A DNA stretch of 64,000 nt from positions 5,270,001 to 5,334,000 of the forward strand of contig CM075937.1 of NCBI GenBank assembly GCA_038030265.1, in the 5' to 3' direction. The stretch comes from Corythucha ciliata. Taxonomy: Eukaryota; Arthropoda; Insecta; Hemiptera; Tingidae. The notes below the pieces were generated by a model. That model was not told where the DNA came from. It made no database searches and was given only the letters and a program-made list of their open reading frames with translations. The translations under genes were made by a program, and so were the position numbers. This document shows, one piece after another, positions 33,201 to 44,315 of the stretch. The stretch's first letter is position 1; every line of letters begins with the position of its first letter.

Positions 33201-33927
33201 GTAAACAGCCGATAAACTAACGGTGTTCGTTCCCGCACCGAATAGGGCCGCCTCCACCTGACCACCAGGCGCGGATCAAAGCGTTTTCCTCGAGTGGTGG
33301 GAGTGAGAGGGGCGCACAAAGAAGTTCCTCTTCGTTTTTCCTCAATTTTAGACGCCAACAAGTGCTCTTCCATAATGCTACCGGGAATGAGCCCTTGTAC
33401 TCAGCTTTAGCCGTGGAAAAAACGGCTTTTCTTAATTTTTGCTTAGACTTTGCATCGCGAAACCGCGAGTGGGTGCGTTTTCACGAGTTTTAGACGCGAA
33501 AGAGCATTTTTCCTCAATTTCAACCGCCCGGTTCCCCCCCCCCTCAGTATCCGCGCCTGCTTATACCTCATACGTCTCAGTTGAAATTTGGAGATTTTGT
33601 TGTTTTTCAAGGGGACAATGTTCAGCTTTAATGCTAAAATTAGCCAGTTTCAATAGGTAAATTGACGATCTCCGAGCTCAGCTTTCGGTTTGACTATTGC
33701 CCCACATCCTGGCTACGCCCTTGTATGAAGGTACTAGTGTAGAAAGTACATAGGTTCTTCATTTTATGTTGGAAGCAAACTTGTGTTTTAATTACTTTTT
33801 TTCCACTCCAATATCATGAGGCCCTTCTATTACTATAGCAATGTTTCAAAAGTAGTACCTTTTTAGGGTCCTTTTGAGAGGATTCTAAAGGACCATAATT
33901 AGGATCACAAACTACTTTTCCTTGCGT
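33201..33927. other. Intergenic stretch upstream of the receptor 3' end
   Basis: Holds a few 'ttttagccgtgaa' units at about 33330-33530 and a hAT-type terminal sequence, CCTGGCTACGCCC, near 33698. A similar 'gtgcccca-gttctggct' end occurs near 51745. No gene is visible. Confidence 0.4.
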
Positions 33928-35477
33928 TCAATTACTTTTCGTTGCAAATTGGAGCATTATAATTAAATAAGTGCAGGAGGCAGACAATATCTGAAACAAG
34001 ATCAATATTTTAGGTATAAACAAACATACGTTTACGTATTGTATTAATTTGTGAATCGTGATCACCATGTAGACGACGGTAAAATTCATTTTGAAGAAAT
34101 TGAGCGCCGTAAACTCCAGAGGCTTGTAGTGGGCAAAGTGCAGCCGAACGAGTGGCTTTGGAATAAATGAACTCGTTTTAAGTGTGGCTATAGGTTTATT
34201 GTTCCTGTAGGAGGTTGGTTCCAGCAAGGTGTTTGGCGTCATTTTCGGAACCTTTTGGGATCAGCCAATAAAAGTCGAGGGCTTGGGTTGTTGCTCAGGC
34301 AAAATTACTCTTAATGGTTCTGGACACTTTGCTGGACCATCCCTGTGTTATATTCGTGTTTTAGGGTAGACGAGTACATAGAATGGACCTCGTCTGAGGT
34401 GACTGTCCTATCTCAATCCGCACAGTTGGTTCCACATTTTTAGGTTATTATTAACAGAATAATGACACCCTTGCATTAATCACAGTCTTGTCACTTAATC
34501 ACAGTCAGGTTGTACTTACGTTTGAAATGACGTCTTCTTTCGCTAACGACAACATGTACAACTTGTTGTTGTATTGATTCGCCTATGAAATAATGGAATT
34601 GTAGTAAAAAAAAAAAATAATTGTAACCGTTTTACTTTGAACTTGCCAAAAGTGTCAACTGCTCGCAGCTGCGAGTCAACAAGTAAATTTGTGCCAGGAA
34701 TACGAGAGGGCAAAATAATTCGCAAACGGTTTTCATTAAAATGGCCCAGGACCAGTTTGAAGTTCGAATGAACAGGAAATACATGGCTGAGTAGACTTCG
34801 CAAGTGATTACAGTGAGTATGAACCAAGTTGAAATGAGAAACGAGACGGAAAAATGATTGTTGAGACGTTTATGAGCTCGAACGAGGTGTTGAAATTGTA
34901 GTATTGAGGTGTTGACCGTACGAGACGATTTCAATTCAATAATTCGGCTAGTAAGGTTCGACGCGTGAGCGGTGAACTCAACGAATCCGAAGCCAAATCC
35001 GATGGTTTGAGTGTAGTAACTGAGTGATTGAATGTTGAGGCGGTTGTATTCGAACCAGTAGTAAGTGAGGCTGAAGACCATCAAAGGGATTAATGAAAAG
35101 CAGAGAAGCACGTTGCTTATTGGAATTTCATTGTCTTTAACTAGGGCTGATACCATTGCCTTTCTAGCAAATATTCTTGATAGTCCATTCAGAAAAAAAC
35201 ATACTCCAGTTACTAGTAGTTGGCAAGAAACGTAAAGTTTTAAGTTATATTCTTCAATAAACTGTGGCTGATAGTAAGAACTAATAGGTTTCCAAATTGT
35301 ACCATAGGCAAGCGTCAAATTGCACAGTAGCCAAATGAAAAGTCTAACAGCCTTGACCCCATAGGTGATATCAAAAGGATGAAGCCCTGTGATGAGACAC
35401 AAGTTCAAAATTCCGCTGATTCTCATTGGGCTGCTACACAAAGATTGATAGAGAAAGCTTTCAAGTTTGTATTTCAT
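33928..35477 (-). CDS. Gustatory receptor (insect Gr family), four exons
   Basis: This is a predicted seven-transmembrane ligand-gated chemoreceptor of the insect Gr family. Minus-strand exons are 35477-34643, 34582-34520, 34187-34066 and 33990-33928, giving 360 residues, normal for Grs. Phases agree only if exon 1 ends at GGCAA|GTTC. The donor 7 nt further on would soon give a stop. Hydrophobic segments such as LFIWLLCNLTLAYG, VLLCFSLIPLMVFSLTYYWF, FLISTWFILTVITCEVYSA and LFCPLVFLAQIYLLT are visible. The penultimate exon reads LEFTALNFFKMNF, and the last exon carries the family's terminal motif as SCTYLIIMLQF (TY plus five plus QF). The short 3' exons are typical of Gr genes. A foldback MITE lies in intron 2. 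The ATG is 65 bp from the stop of the upstream gene on the same strand. Confidence 0.88.
34217..34338. mobile_element. Foldback MITE in receptor intron
   Basis: GGTTCCAGCAAGGTGTT at the left is inverted at the right ('ctttgctggacc'), with 'cagccaataaaa' near the middle. It is the same family as 22774-22918 but more diverged. It begins about 30 bp from receptor exon 3. Confidence 0.65.
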
Positions 35478-35542
35478 TTTGACAGGATCTCATTTCTTGA
35501 AAACAACTATAAAAACGTACAAATATTTACAAAATAAATACA

Positions 35543-38500
35543 TTAAAAACTAGCGTCCTCTTCGCTTTCAACCATTCTATTCAGACCTCTTATGAACCCT
35601 TTCCCTTTTTCCGATATAAACGAGTCAATGTGATTCACTACCGTTGCAAACCTGCGTAAAAAGGTGGGTGTATTGGGGGGGGGGGTTAGTATTAATTATA
35701 TTATTATTAATAGTAAAAGTTAGTTCCTTGTAAGAATCCAGGCCGATTGTCCGGCCCGGCTGGTGGCACCTCGCCGCTATTGTCAACGTAAACGTCGGTT
35801 ACTTTAAATATTAACCTGAGAAGTCCTTCGAAAAGTCCTTTGTCTTTCTGGCTGATTCCTCTGCTAGGCGGAACCTGTACTTGAGGCTGGGGCATTGAAG
35901 AGTCCAAAGGGTATACTTCGTCGGCTGGTAGGTCCTAAGTTATGAGGGGTGGGGGGGATGAATTTTTACTGCTGTTTTTTCATTGTCAAAATTTACTTGT
36001 GATGGAGATTCAGGGTCGGAATTTTCTCGACTGCTGGAGCCTTGCTCCGAGCAAGGGAAATAAGGCTTTGGTAAATTATTTCCGCACGTTAGTACAACGG
36101 GGTTATCGCACGGTAAATCTCGAATTTGTTCCATCAACTGTTCACACACCTCACGTTTGCCTGAAATTAAATGAATGTTTTAATTTAGAGTGAAAAGAAT
36201 GGAAACGAAGGCTGGTAGAGGTACCTTTGTTGATGAATTTAAGTTCACTCCTTGCAGCTTCGCTACCCTCTTCAGTTCTGACCACGGCGTCCAATTTATC
36301 GCTGTCATAGCTCAATCCACTAGTTATGTCGGGTGTGGAGACATCGTCTGAAGTCGACTCCTCCTTATTCTCTTCTTCGGGAGACAAATCCGGTAGATTG
36401 GGGACGGTGTCCTCTTTGAAAAGTCGTGACAGTGGACAATTATTGGGGTATGGCACGGATGAAACCTTTGGAAACACAAAACGAAGTGGAAGACGTTAGG
36501 CATGCGTTTTAAAATACCTATACGGTGTAAATAAGAATAGGAGCAGGAGCGCTTCATTATTCTGAGAAAATCGAGCCTTTGTCGAGTCTTGATTTGTACC
36601 CATGATGCCAATTTGGCGAAAAATTCCAATTTCGCAGGGCTGACTTGGCAAAAACAAAATTTCACGGAGTTGACCCATTCAAAAAATCAATTTAAAGGAA
36701 ATTGACGCTAAAATATAAAGGAAATAGGGAAAGATCTGAGTACACTTGGCTCTGGGCCCAAAATAGAGTGTAATTGGTCGGTTTTCACCATAAATCTCTG
36801 TTTAGAGTACGAAACTAGTAATATCATCCCAAGCTGCTCAATGTGGGTCAATTAGCACCATAAAATTTTAGCCTTTCTAATATCACAAATTTTAGCCGTG
36901 GATTTGCCCCAAGAACTGCACGTTTGCAGTTTTTCCCATCAAGTATCGGCGCTTTTTCTCGATTTTTAGATGCTTCGACTCAGTTTCAACTGTGAAATTG
37001 CTTATTCAGAATAGTAAGTTACGGTGTTTATTTAATATCTATTTTAGCTTTCGTAAATATGTTTTCTGAAAGCGCCAATTGGCGTTTTCCCCCTCAATTC
37101 GACCGACGACCGAGCTCTTTGTGTTCTCAATTTTGTTCTGAATAAAGTTGCATCGAGAAACTGTGAATTGACGCCTTTTCTAAATTTTAACCGCGAATGA
37201 GTGCTTCTCCTGGAATTTAACTGCAAATGAGCGTTTTTTCCTCAATTTTAGCCGCGGAATTGCCTGTAAGATGTCTCTAATTTGGCGTTTTTCTCTCCAT
37301 TTTAACCGCGATTGAGTGGTTTTGTCGGTTTTAGGCGTTATCGATCGCCTTTTCTCAATTTTGTCCTCGACGAATTGAGTTGTAACAAGAAACCTATAAC
37401 TGTCGCTTTTAGTGCATTTCATTCTGAAAATGCACTATTGGTCTCGTCGTGATGGTGGCAAACATGGGTCATGTCATGTTTTTTTCACGTTTCAGAACCT
37501 CTAGAACACGAATTTAGTGGTCTCCGGAATATATATATATATATATATATATGATATTATGGCCGTTTTCTTGTTAGCACGATAACTCTCGTATAAGTTA
37601 ATTTAGAGGAACGCGCTTTGGCACAAAAATCAGTAGCCATAAGACACCGGTCGGTATTGCATTTGGGCCAAATCGGTCAAGGTGGAGGGGGGGAAAATAG
37701 GGCTTGAAGTCGTCAAAAAATCACTAAAAATCACCAGTTGATTCTAGAAGCATCATATTTGGTACGTATACTCCATGTTAGACTAGCCATTGATTCCCAT
37801 TTTAATTTTTTTAAAAAGTGAATGGGGAGGGGGTGGTGTCCCCAGGGTGGAAGTAAGTGTGTGGTTTGTTAGCACGATAACTCTCGTAGAAATTAATTTA
37901 GCGGAACGCGCTTCGGCACAAAAATCAGTAGTCTAAAGACCCCGATGGGTATTGCATTTGGGCCAAATCGGTCAAGGTGGTGGGGGGGGGGGGAAATAGG
38001 GCTTGAAATGGTCAAAAAATCACTAAAAATCACCAGTTGATTCTAGAAGCATCATATTCGGTACGTATACTCCATGTTAGACTAGCCTTTGATTCCAATT
38101 TTAATTTTTTGAAAAAATCAAGGGGGAGGGGGTGTTGCCCCTGGAGTGGAAGTAAGTGTGTGGTCTTGTTAGCACGATAACTGTCGAAGAAATTAATTTA
38201 GCGGAACGCGCTTTGGCACAAAAATCTGTAGTCATAAGACCCCGGTCGGTATTGCATTTGGGCCAAATCGGTCAAGGAGGTTGGGGGGGGGGGGGTTAGG
38301 GCTTGAAATGGTCAAAAAATCACTAAAAATCACCAGTTGATTCTAGAAGCATTATATTCGGTACGTATACTCCATGTTAGACTAGCCGTTGATTCCCATT
38401 TTAGTTTTTTGAAAAAGTCAAGGGGGAGGGGGTGGTGCCCCCGGGGTGGAATTAAGTGTGTGGTCTTGTTAGCACGATAACTCTCGAAGAAATTAATTTA

Positions 38501-41500
38501 GCGGTACGCGCTTTGGCACAATAATCGGTAGTCATACGACCTCGTTTGGTATTGCATTGGGCCAAATCGGTCGGTTGACTTGGTGGGGGGGGGGGGGTAA
38601 TAGGGCTTGAACTGGTAAAAAAATCACTACAAATTACCAGTTGATTCCAGAAGCATTATATTCGGTACGATGATGTCATTTTGAGGTAGCCTTTGATTTC
38701 CATTAAGTTCAGCTTAAACAACCCCGGCAGCAAACAGTATGAGGGAGTGTCAAACGTTAACGAAACATATTATGGTCTCAACATTATTACTTCTGGGACG
38801 GCTTAGGGTATACGTATACGAAATGAAATGCACTCTTTCCGACCGCCAGCTGCCGGAGCGAAATTTTTTCTCAATTATATCTGCGGGCTTTACCCACAGC
38901 ACAATAGCGCTTTTTCTCAATTTTAGGCTTGTTTAAGGACCTGTACAGAAATTGAGGTTGGGCGATTTCTCCAAATTTCAACCGTAAAGTTGCTTTCAGA
39001 ATAGCAAATAACGGATTTTTCTCAATTTTATCCTCAAAGTTACCTCCTGAAGTGGCGTTTACCTTAATTTTAGCTGCGTGAGGACCTGCGGAAACTGAGG
39101 ATTTACGAATTTTCCCCATTTGAGTCGTGTAGTCGTTGGCGCGAAAGAATTTAAGGCGATTTTCCTCAATTTCAGCCGCATTAGGTGCTCTTTTATCTTA
39201 ATTTTAATCGTGAATGAGCGCTGTTTCTCAATTGTAGCCGGCAATAAGCGCATTTTCCCTTAATTTCAGCCTCCGACTTGTCCCACAAACAATACATCAC
39301 CACGCTTTCTCAATTTTAGCCTGGAAGGAGGCTTCAAAAACTGTGGATTAATGCATTTTTTTTTTTTTTTTTTTCAATCGTCAATTTGCTTACAGAGTTG
39401 CAAAACTATTGTTTTTCTTAACCTTTTCTACAAAGTTGTCTACAAAAAAAACGCGAATTGGAATTTGTCTCATTTTTTGCCGTGAATTAGAGCTTTTACT
39501 ACACTATGCTCACAAATCAGTGATTGCGCTCGATTGTAGTCATCTCAATTTTAGCAGCGATTTCTCTCAATATTGCCTGTGAATGAACGTTTTTAGCATA
39601 TTTAGGCGCGAATTAGCGCTTTTTCTCTTATTTATCCAATTCGCGGTCTCTGAAGGTGACTTCGCGCGGAATCTTGAGGAAAATTCAGTGGCTTAAATTG
39701 AGAAAAAGACGCTAATTCATGGCTAAGAGTTTTGAACAAGCTGTCAATTCGTTGTGTTGTGTCTATGCAACCAAACAAATTTATTCCCTCGAAAAATCAA
39801 GGTGACTAAGGCCCGGTGCACACTTGCGTTTTTTCAAGCTGCGGTACCGCCGCGGCGGTGGTTGATTTGCGGCACATTTTGCCTAGCAACATCAATACAT
39901 AGCATTGAAACATGCAACAGAGGACTCTTTAAACACACGAAGTTTGTAGCTCTGATGAAGCTTTGTACCTTTTAAACCACTTTTGACCCGAACAAAGGTC
40001 CTAATCACTTACTAATTTACAATATTATAAGGACTAATTATATCCCAAGATATATACCTTTGGCTATACCAACGCCAATTCATTTCTGAAAAGTGCAAAG
40101 AGCTTCAATCGAGTGGATATAAATTTTGAAATTCGAGTTCCCTCCAACTACTTATTTGAAAGCAGTGCCGCGACTAGAAAAACCGCATGTGTGCATTGCT
40201 TCATAGCAACTAATGTATTTTAAGACAATACAGACCGCCAGAGCGGTGCCGCCGCGGCGCCGCAGCTTGGAAAAACGCAAGTGTGCACTGGGCCTAAATT
40301 TTCTATAGGTGCCGCAGATCAATGTCCTTCACCTACGTCACGAGCAGTCCCAACCGCCATTGCGCTGGACCCAGTACATTATTAATTGTTATTGGGCTGT
40401 GATTTTTGAGAATTCATAAACTTCAACTTCAAAATTAACTTGCTCTGCTGCTCTGGGGTAAGCAATCGGGAGCAAAGGACTGCTGGTGACGTCAGTCTCC
40501 ACCCCTCCCGTCCGATGGGCAGGGGGAAATCTGCGGCACCTATAGTAAAGTTTAGTCACCTTGTCGAAAAATGAAGCATCTGATAGGTTGCATAGACACC
40601 ACACAACGAAAACATAGAGCTTGTGAACGGGTCTTAAACATCCAATTTCGAAAAACTTGCAATAATTTGCAACTCTGTATAAACCAATTTTGCATAAACT
40701 TGCAATTTAGCGAAAATAAACACCAGAAACGTGCAATTTTTTGTTAGCAAAGGCCTGAAACTTGCTATTTCCACGAATATCCATCCAGGAAACTTCTAAT
40801 TTCGTGGATATTTAGCTCGAGAATGTTGCAATTTTGTGGCTTTTCTTCAGACTTTGAGCGTCCAGAAACTTGCAATATCGCGAAAATAAGAACCAGAAAC
40901 AAAGCTATTTCGCGAATAATTTGACCCGAAATTCACGATTTCGCGGAAACGAAGACCAGAAACAAGTTGGTCCGTGAAAATAAAGAGGTGAGGTAAGTGA
41001 TGTTATTTTGTGGTAATTTTCGCCAGGCTTTGGCTGCTGTCGAGACCTGTTAACCTGAGCTCCGTGGTGTCTAAAATAAAAAGGCCCCGAGACTTGCGAT
41101 TTCGCAAAAGTGAAGACCAGAAACAAGCGATTTCGCGAATGTTCAGCCCCAGTTTTACAATATTCAGACCCGAAACTTCAATTCCGCTAATATTTTGCAC
41201 CGAATGATGAATTTCGTGGCTATTGTTTGAAGGAGCAACACTTTGGACCGTCATTTTGGACCGTAAAATGTTGCTTTTTCTGGGGTTTAACTAAGTAGTA
41301 TGCCGTCCCGTCCTTCCTGAAGATGGATCGTTTGGTCACCGTACCTATAAGTCAAGAAATGTCAAATACCTATAAATGCAGAAATAGGAATCGGATACCG
41401 GTATCTTTCGTGTGAAAACGGTCTAACACTAAAAAAATGTATATAAATCACCAACTTGCCTTATTTAGAAGCGTATACCTGTGAATAGAGTTTTCCATGT

Positions 41501-42140
41501 AGGTACCTTCGTTTTTTGTTTTATTTGTACGTAGCGAAGCGAGTATTTTCCACTTTTAGGGGTGGATTCAGGGCAATCAACGCCTATATGTCTCCAAGCA
41601 TTTATATCACGAGTTTACTGTTATGAATTTTTTAGGAGTCTTATATACTTATCTTGAAGAGTAAATAGGAAAACTTTGCAGATAGTCCGGCAAACGATAA
41701 CAAAAATTTTTGTCTATACGTGCTTAAAATCTGACTGGCTAAAAGTGAATAGTGAAAGTGGTAGCATAGTTGGCGTTACCGGAGCTGTTGGCAAAATCTC
41801 CTTTAAAAAAATAAATGTTGTTTTCAACGGTAATTCAACAAGAAAACCCGTTTGGACAAAAGCTCTTCAATAAAAACAATTATTTTTATTTGACCCCTCT
41901 TGATGGGGTGGTGCTTAGCGCTATACAAAAAGGATAGACCGATGAAATTTAACGATATTGGACAACTTTATAAGTGCGAGACCGCGATTGAAATCAAATA
42001 ACATGGCCAAGAACCAAATAAATATAGCCTACCCACCCTGTAATTTACAACCCTCGCGAGACACAAAGCACGAACAACGCAATAACACTTACCAGAGCAA
42101 TTATCTGTGAGATGAGAGCGATGTGAATAAGACAACTCAT
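35543..42140 (-). CDS. Secreted protein of unknown family, five exons
   Basis: I do not recognise this protein. Minus-strand exons are 42140-42093, 36465-36225, 36160-35997, 35934-35816 and 35651-35543, giving 226 residues with all phases consistent. Exon 1 is a signal peptide (MSCLIHIALISQIIAL, continuing VSS in exon 2). Mature Cys occur in PNNCPL, EVCEQL, LPCDNP, LTCGNN and FPCSEQ. The middle is acidic and Ser-rich (DLSPEEENKEESTSDD). The C-terminus is a likely helix (LFEGLLRFATVVNHIDSF, then RGLNRMVESEED). The five mature Cys leave one unpaired, which hints at a missing exon or dimer. Intron 1 is 5.6 kb of repeats. Linking exon 1 to the rest is inferred from strand, phase and the continuous signal peptide. 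The four downstream exons are better supported. Confidence 0.7.
36590..36720. repeat. 'gagccaaa/ttgaccca-cgaa-ttt' family units
   Basis: A few units ('aaaattccaatttcgcagg', 'aacaaaatttcacggagtt') of the family seen at 770-1240. They are intronic to the secreted-protein gene. Confidence 0.45.
36880..37405 (+). repeat. ~30-bp array, 'ttttagccgcgaattagcg' family
   Basis: About 14 degenerate units with 'ctcaattttagccgcgga'-like sequence, ending directly at the AGTGCATTTC end of the element at 37411. Another block of the same family resumes on its far side at 38870, so the element appears to have inserted into an array. Confidence 0.7.
37411..38868 (+). mobile_element. Element with four ~300-bp internal repeats (1.46 kb)
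   Basis: It starts with a hairpin, AGTGCATTTC-attct-GAAAATGCACT, has a (TA)n tract at 37529-37553, and then four tandem units of about 294-300 bp. Each unit is marked by 'gttagcacgataactctcg' (about 37574, 37868, 38168, 38468) and by 'attctagaagcatcatattc'. The right part reads 'gaaatgaaatgcact...gccggagcgaaattttt'. The inverted AGTGCATTTCAT words near both ends, a terminal hairpin, central tandem repeats and T-rich flanks recall Helentron/HINE-type non-autonomous elements, but this is only inference. The opposite-facing copy is at 31014-32884. Confidence 0.75.
38870..39730 (+). repeat. ~30-bp array, 'ttttagccgcgaattagcg' family
   Basis: About 25 degenerate forward units ('tttctcaattttagc', 'gcgaattagcgctttttctc'). 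The orientation reverses for the last few units at about 39640-39730 ('gaggaaaattcagtggctta'). A poly-T tract lies at 39357-39374. Confidence 0.7.
39798..40563. mobile_element. Middle MITE of the nest, 9-bp target duplication
   Basis: The ends CAAGGTGACTAAA and its inverse are followed by 'ctataggtgccgcagat' on both sides. A perfect 9-bp duplication TCGAAAAAT flanks it (39789-39797, 40564-40572) and occurs once in the uninterrupted relative at 48958-49093. A 9-bp duplication suggests a Mutator-like origin. Without the inner element it is about 278 bp. Confidence 0.8.
39810..40294. mobile_element. Inner Tourist-like MITE, 485 bp, TAA duplication
   Basis: The ends GGCCCGGTGCACACTTGCG and GGCCCAGTGCACACTTGCG (inverse) continue through a GC-rich 'agctgcgg...ccgccgcggcg' segment. 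TAA flanks both sides (39807-39809, 40295-40297). The end sequence and TAA duplication fit PIF/Harbinger-derived MITEs. Confidence 0.82.
40640..41270. repeat. 'gaaacttgcaatttcgcg' family array
   Basis: About 16 units such as 'agaaacttgcaatatcgcga' and 'cagaaacaagcgatttcgcg', about 35-40 bp apart. It is intronic to the secreted-protein gene. The remaining 41271-42092 is AT-rich and shows no exon. Confidence 0.65.
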
Positions 42141-42681
42141 TTTTTGTTGTTTTTATTTTTTTAACAAACTGAATTAATTTTTGGTCTCATTACCTCTATT
42201 TGAAGCAGTAAAAAATGCTGAGATCGTCTTTTTATTTCATTATTTTTTTGTTCTGTCTTCACGGTCAAAAGGAATATAATTGTTTAGGTATTTGACCTTG
42301 TACTTCCGAAGCGTTTTGTTTTATAAATTTTCGTTCTTCTGATCCTCGACCCCTCCCCCTTCCTAATTCTACGAGTTGAAACCCTTGAAATTTAGGCGTA
42401 TTCTCTTTTGTTCATGTGGAGATGGTGGTTCCACCTTTTTATAGAAACCAGTATTTTAAGGACTACTATATGAAGACTTCCCATTTGAAGAAAATTAAGA
42501 GCCAATTTTATAAATAGAAAACAATGTATTTCTGTCGTTCTTTTTTTTTAAAAGAAAAAAGGGAAACTAAACAAAGGACTATAAAATTAAGACTCAGTCA
42601 TTTCAAGACTGGGATTGAATTCGACTTGACAAAGTCGATGGAAATGTACATTCTTCGATTGATTTTTTTTTTTTTTACATT
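42141..42681. other. Gap between secreted-protein and cuticle-like genes
   Basis: About 540 bp holding the 5' flank of the secreted-protein gene and the 3' flank of the cuticle-like gene. It is AT-rich with a poly-T tract at 42664-42676. No gene is visible. Confidence 0.5.
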
Positions 42682-44315
42682 TTACCATGTGTATTTAGTG
42701 GCGGCCCAGGAGGGAGTGATAGTGCGGGTGGCCCAGCTAGCTTCGGGCGCGGACACAACGTGGGCTCCGTGATGATGGGCAGCCCAAGTGGCTCTAGAGT
42801 CGACAATTGCTCCGGGAGCGGTCGCCAAGGCTGTTTTGGCGGCGACAACACCGTGAGCGCTGGCGGGATGAGCGCCGGCCCAAACGGCTGGAGACGCGGC
42901 GACCACGGGGGCAGAAGCGGCGTAGGTGGCGGCAACTACTGGGGCGTGGGACCAGGCGGTCCTGGTTTCAACGACTGGAGCCGGAGCCCAAGCGGTCTTG
43001 GCGGCGGCAACAACGTGAGTGTTGCTGACGTGACGAGCGCCCCAAACGCCGGTTCTAGACTCGATGACGGCGGGAGCGGCGGCGATGGCAGCAACCATGG
43101 GGGCTGAAGCGGCGTAGGTAGTGACAGCTGGGGCGTGGGACCAGACGGTCCTGGCTTCAACGATTGGAGCAGGAGCAGCAGCCCAAGCCGTCTTGGCGGC
43201 GACAACGGGGGCAGAAGCGGCGTAGGTAGCGGGAGCGTGGGACCAGGCAGTCCTAATCTCCGGAGCCGGAGCAACAGCCACTGGAGCGGTTTTAACGACG
43301 GGAGTTCGTACTTCTACTTCGCTCACTACTGGAGTTCTGACTGGTACATCAACGGGGACTTTTTGTACGTGAAGCTCAGGTTCAACCTGGTAAAAAAACC
43401 ACACAAAAACGATCAATTAGGGACATTAGAAGTTATCGTTATTTTAAACGCTGGAAACATTACCCTGGTAACTTGAGGAATTATTGTGTCAACAGCACGG
43501 GCTGGAGCGGCGATCCTGGTTTGGGAAACGGTGTTGAGAGGTGTAGCGAGATGACCAAGATCGGGTTTATGAATAGTCGAGGTGTAGCCGGTTACGACGG
43601 GACGATTTTCGTAGTGAACTTTTTTTTCCAAAACTGTGCCGAAGGCTTGGGTAACAGCGACAGCGGGGGCTGCAGCGACAGCGACAGCGGGGGCTGCAGC
43701 GACAGCGACCGCCGGGGCTGGAGCGACGGCAACAGCACGAGCCGGAGCGACGCCAACAGCACGAGCCGGAGCGACGGCGACTGCAGGGGGAGCTGGGGCA
43801 GCAACAACAGCAGGAGCAGCCCATTGAGCCCTAGCAGCGAACAGAGAGGCAGTTGGAGCGGGAGCAACGGCAACAGCGGGAGCGTGTGCAACGGCAACAG
43901 TGGGAGCGTGTGCAACGGCAACAGCGGGAGCGTGTACTCCAACGGCAACAGTGGGTGCGGGAGCGTGTACTCCAACGGCAACGGCGGGAGTACGTGCGAC
44001 GGCAACAGTACTGGGAATGGCCTGAGCAACTACTGGAGCGGCTGACCACTCAGCCCGAGCAGCAACGATGGGGTTGGAAGCCCAGACGGGAGAGCCTGAA
44101 GCCACCCAGCCGCCAGTCCTGACCGTGTGAGCAGGTGTCTCCCATCCTACAGTCCCGACTTGCTCATGGTGAGCGTGATGATGGTGACCGGCAACGGTAA
44201 CCGCCACCATGCAGAACAACACCACCTTTAAAAATACAAAATTAAAGCCAAATTCGAACAATTTTACTCAGCTTCAACACCATACAATACGAACAAATCT
44301 TACCCATTGATTCAT
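42682..44315 (-). CDS. Low-complexity cuticle-like protein, three exons
   Basis: This is a probable structural protein of the cuticle. Minus-strand exons are 44315-44304, 44225-43464 and 43386-42682, giving 492 residues. The four-codon first exon (MNQW) followed by VVLFCMVAVTVAGHHHH makes a signal peptide, a layout typical of insect cuticle genes. The mature chain has AVAVAPAP/VAVAHAPAVA runs at about residues 90-190, a unique VLEKKVHYENRPVVTGYTS segment, and TYAASAPVVAA, TAWSHAP and VVAAKTAW repeats in the last exon. It ends in SWAATKYTW. The coding strand is GC-rich against an AT-rich genome, which creates several long antisense open frames that are only shadows. The A/V/P/H repeats are like unclassified low-complexity cuticle proteins; I see no chitin-binding R&R motif. 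Confidence 0.82.

Larger units (their letters stand above)
39727..40650. mobile_element. Outer MITE of a three-level nest
   Basis: The flanking parts (about 39750-39797 and 40564-40650) match the intact element at 48958-49093: 'tctatgcaaccaaacaaatt', 'ccctcgaaaaat' and, on the right, 'gaagcat...ataggttgcat', 'accacacaacgaaa', 'catagagcttgtgaacggg'. The intact copy shows that 39798-40563 was inserted into it. Confidence 0.78.

Noticed and set aside
43473..44045. 190-codon plus-strand frame, Gly/Ser/Asn-rich, and other frames across 42682-44261
   Set aside because: Antisense and off-frame shadows of the minus-strand cuticle-like gene.
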